NCBI GenBank assembly: GCA_019448385.1 | Contig: JAGTXO010000001.1 | Span: 1,736,001 to 1,800,000, forward strand | DNA: 64,000 bases | From: Diacronema lutheri | Taxonomy: Eukaryota; Haptophyta; Pavlovophyceae; Pavlovales; Pavlovaceae | Reading direction: 5' to 3' | Shown: in pieces, positions 8,576 through 19,194 of the stretch | Numbering within the stretch: position 1 is the first letter of the stretch | Layout of the letters: every line of letters begins with the position of its first letter | Program-made: the position numbers and the translations under genes | Notes under the pieces: generated by a model | Seen by the model: only the letters and a program-made list of their open reading frames with translations | Databases searched by the model: none | What the model was told of the DNA's origin: nothing

Positions 8576-10502
8576 TCACCAGTCCTTGCCCCAGTCGTCG
8601 TCCGCCGCCATCTGCGCCTTGCTCGCAGCAGGCAGCCGCCTGCTCTTCAAGCTGCCAGAGCTCGCGCCGGCACGGCTGACGGCTGGGCAGGCGGGCGCCC
8701 AATCGTCCGTACTGCTCAGGAGCGCGCCCATGGCCGGCTTTGGCGCGGCGGCTGGCTCCGCTTCATATGCGGGCTGCGCCGGTGCGTGCCGGCCCGCATT
8801 GTCGTCGCCATCCGCCTGCGCGCGCGACGGGGCGCGCGGCGCGGGCAGCGGCGGGCGGCTTAGCGCGCGCTTCTCGCGCGCGCGTGCGCGCGCGCCGCCG
8901 TGCGGGCAGCGGTGGCCGGCGGGCTCGCCTTTGCGAGGAGATCTGAGATGTCGCGCGAGAGCGGCGGCTCCGAGTCAGTCGAGCGAGAGCGCAGCCGGCC
9001 GAAGAAGCCGCTCGGCTGCTTTGCCGCCGGCTGCGGCTGGGAGGCACCAGCCCCCGCCACCTCGTGCGCGTGCGCACCCGCGCTGCGCGCCCAGCCGCTC
9101 GAGCCCCAGCCGTCGTCGTCGGCGTCGTCGCGCCGCGCCTCCGCCGCCACGTCCCGCTCGCTCAAGCCGTGCGTGTCCACACCAAAGCCGCCGCGGCCGG
9201 AGCCGCCCGCCTGCGCAGCTTGTTCGGTGCACAGGCCGCCAAAGCCGCCAAAGCCGCCAAAGCCGCCGGCTGCGTCGCTGCCGCCGGCCGCAACGGTCGG
9301 CGAGCCGCCGCTTCGCGCGCTGTCGCCGTCTCGGCCGATGCGCAGGTGCTGCAGGTCGCGTGCCGGGTCGAACGAGGCCGCCTCGTGCAGTGTGCTCGAG
9401 TAGGAGCTGTGCACGGCAGGCATCGTTGGCAGGGGCGCGACGAGGCGCCGCGTCGGCCCGCGCGTGGCGCGTGCGGGCGAGACCGGCGCGGCGGACGGCG
9501 CGTGCGCGCGCGCGCGCGCGCGCACGCGAGTCCCGATGCGAGGTTGCCCACGAGCGGGCGCGTGCTCTCGAGCGACGATCTGACGAGCGGCACGGCGGAG
9601 GTGACGACGGACGCCGTTGCTGAGACGAGGCCCGAGAGCGCGCCGGAGAGGAGGCCGCCACCCGAGCCCGAGCGGGGCGAGGCGTTCTCGAATGCCGGGT
9701 TGCCAAAGCCCTTCATCGCGCCCGTAGAGTAGGCGCCGCTCGACAGCTTTGGCGGCGGTGCGGCGGACGCGGGCGGCGGCGGCGGCGCGTCGCCGCTCGG
9801 CGCACGCACGATGGCCGGCGCGAGACGGGCGCCGGCCGGCGCGGCGCGGCCGGCGGCGTGCGCGGGCACCGGCGCGGAGCTGCCCCAGTCGTCATCGTCG
9901 TCGCCCCACCCGCCGCTGCTCACGGGCTTCGCCTTGGCGTGCGCCGTCGGCGCATGCGGCGCGACCAGCGCGGAGGCGGTGCCGCCGCCGCCCTTCTTAA
10001 AGCGATGCGCCTCGTACTTGTCGCGGATGAAGCGGTCGAGGACGGCGGTCTGATTGTCCGCGTCCGCCGCGCTTGGCAGCGGGTAGCCCGCCGGCACGCT
10101 CGCCTGCCAGAGCGCATTCGCTCTGACGTTGCCCCAACGCTCGAGGTTCTCAACCCAGTCGTCGTTGAGCGCGTCCATCGAGACGGAGCGCACCTTGGAG
10201 ATGTGCACGCCGAGGTTGCGGTGGATGCCCGAGCAGGGCAAGCAGATGAAGACGCCAAAGTTGATCGAGATCCACCGAGGGCCTGCGCGCGAGCGGCAGC
10301 CAGCAGCCCTCGCGTGCCCCGCGCGCGTGAGCGGCGCGCGCGGACCAACGTAGGTCCTCCCGCCGCGCGAGCGCGCGCGGCGCGTACCGAGCAGTGGGCA
10401 GTCGGCGCAGACCTTGTTGTCGGGCAGGTCGGCGAGAACCTCGACGCGCTCGCGATTCCGCGCCGCCTCGACCGCGTCCGCCTTGTAGGCCGACAGGCTC
10501 AT
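8576..10502 (-). CDS. ArfGAP-domain protein, SMAP/Age2 type
   Basis: Join on the minus strand 10502..10388, 10282..9526, 9406..8929, 8815..8576, giving 529 residues. The zinc finger CxxC-x16-CxxC is visible once intron 1 is removed: DNKVCADCPLLGPRWISI then FGVFICLPCSGIHRNLG, including the catalytic Arg. VHISKVRSVSMD and DRFIRDKYEAHRFKK match the SMAP subfamily, which activates Arf GTP hydrolysis in clathrin traffic at the TGN and endosomes. The tail has repeated Asp/Trp motifs (DDDDWGSS, DDDGWGSSGW, final DDDWGKDW) suited to coat or adaptor binding. Intron 2 is GT-AG, phase 2. Intron 3 (8816..8928) is GC-AG and is required to reach the DDDWGKDW end instead of an early stop at 8860. It is divergent from the TPR gene. 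Confidence 0.82.
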
Positions 10503-10586
10503 GTCGAACGAGCCGGGTCGGAGGCAATCGGAGGATGCCTGTCGTTTTCGCTCCCAGCAGGGCGTGAGCGGTTCGGCTGACGCGCG

Positions 10587-11939
10587 ATGGGCGCGTGCGC
10601 GTCCACCGCGCGCCGGGCGCCGTTGAGCGTCGTGCCCAGTCCGCCCATGCAGCCCGCCGCCGCCGCCGCCGGCGGCGATGCGCCCGCGAGATTGCACACC
10701 TGCGCCGACGCGCCGTCCGCCGCCGCGCATCCGGCCGACGGCGCGGAGCGCGGCTCGGGCGACAAGCGCGGCGCGGAGCGCCAGCAGTCCTGTGCGCCGG
10801 CGGCGGAGCCGGCCGCTACCCAAGTTGTCGACGCCACGCCGCGCGAGGCGTCCATCGTCGCGCAGCTCGCCGCCGACGGCCGGCTCGCCGACGCGGAGCT
10901 GCACGCGCGCGCTGCGCTGGCTGCGTGTGACGCGGCGCTCGGCGAGGCGCACCCGGCGACACTCGCGAGCGCGCACGAGCTGGCGAGCCTGCTCGTTGCG
11001 CTGGGCGCGACGGCCGAGGCGGAGCTGCTGCACCGCCGCACGCTCGCCGGCCGCGAGGCCGCGCTCGGCGCCGACCACGCCGACACGCTCGCGAGCTGCG
11101 CGGGTCTCGCGGCGGCGCTCCGCGCGCGCGGCGAGCTCGCGGCGGCCGAGCCGCTGCTCCGGCGCGTGCTCGGTGGTCTTGAGGCCGCGCTCGGCGCGGA
11201 GCACGCCGAGGCTGCGGTCGCGGCCGCGGCGCTCGGCTCCGCGCTGCACGAGCTCGGCCGTTTCGACGAAGCCGAGCGGCTGATGCGCGCGGCGCTCGCG
11301 CGGCTCGAGGCGGCGGTCGGCGTGGAGCACGCCGACGCGCTCGCGTGCGCCAACGCGCTCGCCAATGTGCTCTCCGAGCGTGGCGTGCCGGACGAGGCGG
11401 AGGCGCTCTACCGCCGAGTGCTCGCCGAGCGTGAAGCGGCGCTCGGCGCTGAGCACATTGATGCTCTCGCGACGCTCAACAACCTCGCGGTGCTCCTCGC
11501 TGCCGACTCGGCGAGGCTCGACGAAGCGGACGGCGCCCTCGCGCGCGCGCTCGGCGGGCTCAGCGCGCAGCTCGGCCCCGCGCACCCGGCTGTGCTCGGC
11601 TGCGTGCACAACCTTGCCGGCCTGCGGCGCGCGCAGCGCCGCGACGACGAGGCTGAGCGCCTCTTCCGCTCCGCGCTCGACGGTCGCGAGCGCGCGCTCG
11701 GCACCGGCCATCCGAGCACGCTCTCGAGCTGCGCCGCCCTCGCGGCCGTCCTCACCGACCGCGCCGAGCTCGGCGAAGCCGAGGCGCTCTGCCGGCGTGC
11801 GCTACGCGGCAAGGAGGCCGCGCTCGGCATGGCGCACCCGTCGACGCGCCGCGCGGCCGCGGCGCTCGCCGCCGTGCTACGCCGGCGCACAGGCGCAGAG
11901 CACGAAGCCACGCTGCTCGAACAGCGCGCCGGCGGCTAG
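10587..11939 (+). CDS. Kinesin-light-chain-type TPR repeat protein with N-myristoylation signal
   Basis: A 450-residue intronless protein. Residues 1-7 (MGACAST) fit an N-myristoyl glycine followed by a palmitoylatable Cys, so a lipid-anchored protein is predicted. From about residue 90 there are eight 42-residue TPR units of the kinesin light chain/nephrocystin type, with repeating A-L-G-x-x-H-x-x-x-L and EAExLxRRxL patterns (EAELLHRRTLAGREAALGAD, EAEALYRRVLAEREAALGAE). Such arrays are protein-interaction scaffolds. The repeat family is clear but the partner is not. No kinesin-light-chain coiled coil is present, so it is not an obvious KLC orthologue. Confidence 0.75.
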   Translation: MGACASTARRAPLSVVPSPPMQPAAAAAGGDAPARLHTCADAPSAAAHPADGAERGSGDKRGAERQQSCAPAAEPAATQVVDATPREASIVAQLAADGRLADAELHARAALAACDAALGEAHPATLASAHELASLLVALGATAEAELLHRRTLAGREAALGADHADTLASCAGLAAALRARGELAAAEPLLRRVLGGLEAALGAEHAEAAVAAAALGSALHELGRFDEAERLMRAALARLEAAVGVEHADALACANALANVLSERGVPDEAEALYRRVLAEREAALGAEHIDALATLNNLAVLLAADSARLDEADGALARALGGLSAQLGPAHPAVLGCVHNLAGLRRAQRRDDEAERLFRSALDGRERALGTGHPSTLSSCAALAAVLTDRAELGEAEALCRRALRGKEAALGMAHPSTRRAAAALAAVLRRRTGAEHEATLLEQRAGG

Positions 11940-12024
11940 CGTCCTTTGGCAGGAGGGGGGAAGAAAGGGAAGGCAACGCAACACAGTCTGAAATACACTT
12001 GCAGCTCCTGCCGACGGCCGCGTG

Positions 12025-12834
12025 TCACATCTTTGGGACGGCGGTCGGCGCGACGTAGTGCGCGACCACGCGCACAAAATCCACGAGCGACGCGCACGCC
12101 AGAACGAGCGCGACGGCGCCGAGCACGCCGGCCGGCTTGCCGTGCTCAGGCGCGCGGACGACGAAGCGCTCGAACACGATGCGCGCGTAGCACCACCAGA
12201 GGTGCCCAAAGTGCCGGAAGTTGACCAGCGTCATGTTGTACAAGCAGAGCATGTACGAGAGCGACGAGCCCGTCATGCACAGGAGCGCGCGCGCGAGCAG
12301 CGGTGACTCGCGCCCGACCTCGACGTAGACGCGCAGCGTGATCGCGCCGACAAAGCAGAGCACGCCGGTAAGGAAGTGCACGCGCACAGACAAGAAGAAA
12401 AGCGGGTACTCGCGCAGCATCATCACAAGCGGGTCGCGCGCCATCGCGTCGTGCTGCTTGGAGAGGAGGCGCGTGATCGCCAACGACGACACAAATACGG
12501 TGATGAGCGAGTGGCAAAACGACGATGCGGCGAGCGCGAGGTACGTGCGCTTGAGAAAGGCGGAGGCCTCATCGTCTCCGTGGCGCAGCGGGAATGCGAA
12601 CAGAATTGTGATCGCCGAGCCCGCCATCAGCGCCGCGGGCGTGCGCTCCGAGCCGAAGAAGCCGACGGACTCGCTCGTCTGGTCCTTTGCCTCCACGTCA
12701 TCCGCCGTGTCGCGCGCGGCCGCCGCGTCCACGCACGGGATGCGGATGGTCGTCGTCTTTGCGCGCATCAGCCGCGACGCCGGCGTTGCCGCCATCGCGT
12801 CCGACGGCGGCTGCGTGCTCCGCTGGCGCAGCAT
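12025..12834 (-). CDS. Predicted multi-pass membrane protein of unknown function
   Basis: A 269-residue protein. The N-terminal 60 residues are polar (Arg/Thr/Ala/Asp-rich). About five hydrophobic segments follow: AALMAGSAITILFAFPL, LALAASSFCHSLITVF, FLTGVLCFVGAITLRV, LCMTGSSLSYMLCLYNM and GVLGAVALVLACASLVDFV. No transporter or enzyme signature was recognised. The stop is 85 bp from the convergent TPR gene. The start is head-to-head with the giant lectin gene across about 99 bp that includes an A/T-rich TTTTTAAAAA patch. Confidence 0.6.
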   Translation of the reverse strand: MLRQRSTQPPSDAMAATPASRLMRAKTTTIRIPCVDAAAARDTADDVEAKDQTSESVGFFGSERTPAALMAGSAITILFAFPLRHGDDEASAFLKRTYLALAASSFCHSLITVFVSSLAITRLLSKQHDAMARDPLVMMLREYPLFFLSVRVHFLTGVLCFVGAITLRVYVEVGRESPLLARALLCMTGSSLSYMLCLYNMTLVNFRHFGHLWWCYARIVFERFVVRAPEHGKPAGVLGAVALVLACASLVDFVRVVAHYVAPTAVPKM

Positions 12835-12933
12835 TAGCTCCGACGCGACGGCGGCGTGCGAGACTCGTTTTTAAAAAGCGGACGCCAAATTTTGGGTCGA
12901 AACCGAGGCGAAACGGTCAACCGCGCCAGAACG

Positions 12934-15276
12934 ATGCGCAGGCTCTCCTTCATCCGGAGGGGCAAGGGCGCCAAGGGTGAGGAGCCGGAGCTCGACGGCG
13001 CGGTGGCCGAGGTGACGCCTCGCGACGGCGCGGTGGCCGAAGGGACGCCGGCCGTGAAGAAGCGCAGCTTCTCCTGTAGCCGCAGCGCCAAGCCCCGCGC
13101 TGCCGCCGGCACACCCGTGACCGTCGGCGGCTCGGCCGAGCCGCCGACGGTCGCGCGCCGCCCAGAGCCGATCGCGGCGCCGTCCGAGCCGGGCGCGGCG
13201 AGCGCGGTGCGGCGCGCCGATGCGTCAAACTCGCCGCCAATGGCCACCGAGGCCGACCGTCTCGGCGTTGGATACGCGGCGTGGGACACGGGAGGCGCGG
13301 ACGACGCGCACGCGGACGCGGACGATGCGGATGACGCGCGCGGTCCATCGGGCCAGCCGGGCGCGACGGAGCTGCCCGCCGACTTTTTGGCAGCGGAGAT
13401 GCGAAAGGAGTGGCTGGAGTGCGTGCGCACCGCCAAGCTGCCTGGCCGCGCCCTCAGCGAGCCGGCTGTGCCCGTGCTGCCCGCCGAGCAGTCGCTGCGC
13501 GACGCATGGCCCGAGCGCGAGGCGTCGCAGACGTCCATCCTCGACCGTGCGAGCGTCGCGGGGCAGGGCGCGCGCGCGGAGACGCGGCGGCGGTTCAACG
13601 AGTTGCTCGAGCTTGTGCTGCGCGCGCGCGCCGAGCGCCCGCGGCTTGCGACGGCCGACCGCTCGTCGGCCGCGCCCGCGCCGCGTCTCGCGACGCGCGT
13701 GGCCGGCGTCTCGCGCGCGGCCGGCGGCGTACCATTGTCGTCGCGGCCGGCGGACACGCCGGAGGAGCTACTCGTCGCGCTCAAGGAACGCGCGGCCGAG
13801 GGCGGCGGCAAGCTCGCGCTCGAAGCCGCCGCGACCATCGCCGAGATCGAGCGCGGCATCTTCCCGCCGCACGCAGAGTTCGCCGGGCTGCCGGGCGACG
13901 AGGCGGGCATGGCGGGCGCGGGCGCGCAGGACGCGGCGCATGGCGGCGGCGCGCCGGTGGAGAAGCTGCGGCAGTCGGCGCTGCACACCTCGCTCGAGGG
14001 TGTCAAGGCGCTCGTCGCGCGCGCCTGGCGCCTGACGCGCCGGCTGTCTGCGTCCGAGCTGCGCGCTCTGCTGTCCGACATGTACCACCGATCCGCAGAA
14101 TCCGCCGCGCGCTTCTCCATGCTGCTTGCGCTGTGGACGCAGATGCTCGGGCAGGCGGAGGAAGGGCCGCGCGTCTTCCTTGACGAGAACCGGCTCACGC
14201 TCATCTCCTTCCGCCAAGCCTTCCTCTCGTCGCCCGCTCTACACCTCGCGGTCACGCACGCGATCTCCAAGGGCGGGCGGCCCGACCGGCGCGACGACGC
14301 CTGGTGGCCACAGCTTGGCCAGCTGCTCGAGCAGTGCGTCGCGCCGCGCGCGCGCGCGCAGCTGCTCACGATCGTACCCGAGCTGCGCAGCATGGCGCAG
14401 CTCGTCCGCCCGCGCGAGCCCGCCTCGCTGGTCGTCTCGTCCGCGACGATGGACATGCACGCCACCGCACGCGTCGTCGCCGACGTCGTCGCGTCCTTCG
14501 CCGACGGCGCGCTGCCGACGCATGCGGTGCGCTCGATCGACGCGGCAGTGGACGACATCGAGCGCACGATGCTCCTCCGCGCGCAGCTCGGCGCGCAGCT
14601 CGACGCGCTGCTCGTCGCGTACGCGCGCGCCGAGTCGGCCGTCGACGCGCGCGAGGCCGAGCTGGTGCGCGCGCTGCTCGCGCTGCTGCCGATGGAGCGG
14701 CTCGGGCAGATCAAGGAGCGGATGGCGGCGGAGGCGCTCGTCGCGTGTCCCTCCGTCGACGAGACCATCGGCGCGCTCAACGCCGTCAAGGCGCGCGTGC
14801 TCGGCCGCGGGTGCGCGCTCATCCGCGCGGAGGACCTGCGCGGCGCGCCCGGCCGCGCGCAGCCGGCGCACGGCGCCGGCGCCGCGTCGCGCGCGGCGGC
14901 GTCGCGGGCGGACGAGCACATCGGCCTCGTATACGTCGACGTGCGATCCGTCGCCGGGCTGCCCGCCGGGACCGGCGAGGTGCTCGCGCTCGTGCGGTGC
15001 GGGCGCGACAAGGCCAAGAGCGCTCCGCAGCGCGTCGGCGCGGACGGCGGCGCGCCAATCCGGTATGGATGCAAGTTCTCGCGCGTGCGCGACACGGCGG
15101 CGGTGACGATCTCGCTGCTCGCGCGCAGGCCACTCGTCGACTCGTCGCTTGGAGAGGTGACTCTGAGCGTGCGCGACGTGGTTGGCGGGAGCACGGGGCG
15201 CGGCGTCGCGCGTGCGCGCCTCGCCAAGGGCGCGGGCGTCGGCGCGGTCGTCGAGGTGCAGCTGCGCTTCGAGAAG

Positions 15277-15307
<31 letters not shown>

Positions 15308-18300
15308 TGGACGAAGCGAGCGTCTCCGACCTCGCGCAGCGCCTCTCGGGCGTGTGGACTGGCCAGGCCGAGCACCGCAGCACGTCACAACTCGTCGAGA
15401 CGAAACTCACCTTTGCGCTCGACGGCACGGTCACCGGCACGGGCGCCGACTTGCTTGGCGCGTTCGAGATCGCCGAGGGGCAGATCACATACGAGGAGGA
15501 CGGCGAGTGCAAGCTGCAATTCATCCAGCGATACACCGCGCGCGCCAACGATGGCGTGGGGCTCGCAGCCGCCGCGCGCGCGCTCGCCGCTGCACGCGCG
15601 CGCGCGCGGAGCAACGCCGCCGACCGCCGGCGCGCGCCGGCGGCGCGCGCCGGCGCGGGCATCGCGGCCGGCCAGCCGCCCGCGACGCCACGCACGACGC
15701 TCGCCGGCGCGCCCGCCGACCCGCCGCTCCCGCCCGACGCGTCCGCGTCCGGAGCGCAGCGAATTGCGCAGCCGTTGCCAGCTGAGGTCTTCTTTGACGG
15801 CAGGCTCGACGTGGACAAGCAGATCATCGACGGGCAGTGGTACGTCGGGTACTCGGTGCACGCGGTGCGGCAGCGCGAGACGGACACGTGGCACGAGGTC
15901 GACGTCAAGCCGCTCAGGGCGCGCGCGCTCGCCTTTCAGATCAACATGCCCGAGCTGTGGCGCAGGCGCGATGACGTCGTCGACAAGGTGAAGACGTGGG
16001 CGGAAGCGATGGGCGTCGGCGATCGGCCGGCCGAGCTCAGCGACGAGCATTGGGGCGAGCTGGCCGAGCAGTTGCCCGAGTATTTTGGCGACGACGCCGC
16101 CGCCGGCGCCGCCGGCTCGGCCGCGGGCTCGGCTGCGGGCACGGCCGAGGCAGCACGCGAGCGCAAGCGCAGGCATGGCCTCGCGCTCAAGCGGCTCTTC
16201 GATGAGGCGACGACCTCGCGCTCGCGCGTTCTCTTCCTGCCGCCCGTGCAGGAGCGCAAGACGGCGGGCGAGTGGACGCACGCCAAGGTCGTGCGGCCGG
16301 TGCTCGCCGTCGAGGGCACCTTCGTGCTCTGGCCCAAAGGCGCGCCCGCACACCGCGTCTACCCGCACCTGCACGGCAAGCTGCGCGCCCTGCCCACGCT
16401 GCCCGTGCTCGGCGTCCCGCGCACCGCCGAGCGCGCGGGTGTCGCGCAGGCGCTCGTGCTCTACGTGTCGGGCGCGCGCGAGCTCCTCGCGCCCGCGCAC
16501 CTGGGCGGCGACGGCGCGCTGCTCAACCCGTACGTTGAGCTGGCGATCGGCGCAAAGCCGTTGCGCGCCAAGCTGCTCACCCGACCCATCCTGCGCACGG
16601 CGGCGCCCGAGTGGGCTGAGAGGTTCGTGCTGATGGTCAATGGGCCCGTCGATGGGCTCGGCGCGCTGCCCGTGCAGGTGACCGTCCGACACCGCGCGCC
16701 CGACGCGGCCGGCGGCCCCCCAGTGATAGCCGCTGAGCTCGACCGTTGGGTTGACGAGGTGCTGCGCGCCGCGCTGCTCGACGGCATCGAGCAGGACGCG
16801 CAGCGGCACGCGCGCCACGCGCGCGACGCGGCGGCGGCCCAGGGCACGCGCCACTCCAGCGTGATCGGCCACGTGGGCGACGCGCTCAACCGCGTCTTTG
16901 GCGCGGGCTGGGGCGCGCGCGCGCCCGCCGGCCGCGCGGCGGCGCTGGCGCACGGCACGGGCGCGGACGGCAAAGTGTGGCGCTTCCCATCGGAGCGGCG
17001 GCCGATGGACGAGACGATCGGCACGTCGCACGACCTCTTCCTCGCCTCGCTCCTTGAGCGCGACGCGCCGGGCGGGCTGCCCGCCGCTGGCACCGCCGTC
17101 GCGTCTTTCGATCTGCCACGCGCCGCCCTTGACGCGGCGGCGATGGTGCTCGGCGGCAGTGGCGGCGCTGCCGCTGGTCCCGCGCAGCGGCAGCTGCGCC
17201 AAACCGTGCGCGTGCGCACGCACGACGTGCCCGTCTCGATCGCCGTCTCGTCGCTGCTCAGCCACGCGCGCGTGCCCGCGCGCATCGCGACGCGCTCGCT
17301 CGAGAGGATCGCCGCGACGCTGCCCGCTGCGGCGGGCGGCTCCGCGTCCGCGCGGCTGCTCGCATACGGGCTGCACGCGGCGCGCAACTCGTCGGCCGTG
17401 ACGGTGAGCGCTTCGCACCAAGCCGTCCTCGCCCAGCGCGCGCACGGCGTGCTGCGCGAGGACGAGATCGCCGAGGTGCTCGCCGCGGCGCTCGGCAGCG
17501 CGCGCGCGGCGAGCGGCGTCGTGCTCGTCGGCGCGGCCTACGTCGAGTGGGACGTGGACGCGGCGACCGCAGACGTCGAGTCGACGGCACTCATGCTGCC
17601 ACTGCCGCCGCCCGGCGCGCGCGCGAGCGGCGTCGATGCAAGCACCGCCGCGCTCAGCGAGATGTATGCGATGGGTCCGCTGCGCGACGCGCTGCGCGCG
17701 CCCGCGCACAATCCGTATGACCTGCCGGCTCGGCGGTGCGCGCTGCAGCGCTTCGGCTGGGAGTCCGCTGAGGCGGGGCACGTGCGGCTTGTCAAGGACC
17801 ACGTGCTGCGCGCGCTCGACGCGGACGCGCGCGCGCACGAGCAGCTCGTGCGCGCGGCGCGCGAACTGTCGCTGCGCGTGCACGGCCGGCGTCTCGAATA
17901 CGTCTTCGCGGAGAAGCGCGAGCTCGAGCTGCAGCTGCTCGACAGCGCCGCGCGCTTCGTCACCTCGTACGCGCTCGAGGCGCGCAAGCTCTCCGAGGGG
18001 AGGGGCGACGCGATGGCGGCGGGCTCGGGGCTGCTGCAGCAGCTCGACGACGCGCCATCCGACGTCGCCAACGTGCGCTCGCTCGGCGGTGGCAGCGGCC
18101 CTCGCGGCGGCGCGCGCCCGACGGTGACGATGGGCGCGGTGAGCAAGAACCTCGCCGCGGGCACGCGCTCGATGCTTGACGCGGCGCTCGGCCGTGCGTC
18201 GACGGGCACGGCTGAGACGGGCGCCGAGTGGGCCAAGCTGACGGGTGAGCGGCGGCGGTATGAGCTGATGGAGGAGGACGAGGCATGCGTCCTTTTCATC

Positions 18301-19137
18301 GAATCGCTCGTCAGGGTGCAGCACGCGCTCGTCGCCGGCTGGCTCGTCGAGCTGCGAGAGCGGATGGGTCAGGTACGCGACTCGCGACGTGGCGGCAGCG
18401 CCGGCGCGGCCGGCGGCGCGGCCGGCGCGCCGGGCACCGGCGGCTGGCGGCTGAGCGTGACGGGCGGCGGAGGCGGCGGCGCGCACGGCGGCGTCGACCT
18501 GCAGTACGCGCGAGCGCTCACGGAGCTCGCCGAGCTCGAGCACGTGGGCGCGCTCGGCGGCGCGAGCAAGGCGCAGATACGCTTCCGCGTCGAACGGCGC
18601 ATGCAGCTCATGTCGACCCTCGAGCTGCACGACCAGCGACTCGAGGCCGGGTACAATCAGCTGCTGCGCAAGCTGTGGGCGGCGCGCGTCGTGCTCATGA
18701 CCGCGACGGAGGCGCTCGAGATGCTGCTGCCCGTGCATCACCGCTGGGTGAAGACGCTGGACAAGGTTGCCCTCTTCCACGTCTTCAGCAAGTGGGCGCA
18801 ACTGCCCGACGACTGGGACGGCGAGCGCTCGCGCGGCCGTGTCACCCTCGGCCAGCGCGCGCTCGACGCGGTGCAGGGCCGCGGTCGGCGCGAGAAGCTG
18901 CCCGTCGCGTCGATCGTCACCGACCAGATCGCCGCGCTCGCGCCGCGCGACGCGCTGCGCATTCGTCGCACGGCCATCTACGCGCGCCTCGCGCGCTCGA
19001 GCGCGCCGCTGAGCCTCGGCGCGTCGCGCGGCAACTCGCAGCCGCACTCGCCGCGCACCGAGGCGCGGCTCTCGCGCACGTACGGCGGAGGCGGCGCCAA
19101 ATTTGAAACGGGCGACTTCCAGACGCGCGGGTACGAG

Positions 19138-19194
<57 letters not shown>

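Noticed and set aside
12834-15908. A 1024-codon minus-strand open frame rich in Ser/Ala
   Set aside because: It overlaps the start of the giant gene antisense and encodes low-complexity Ser/Ala/Arg sequence only.
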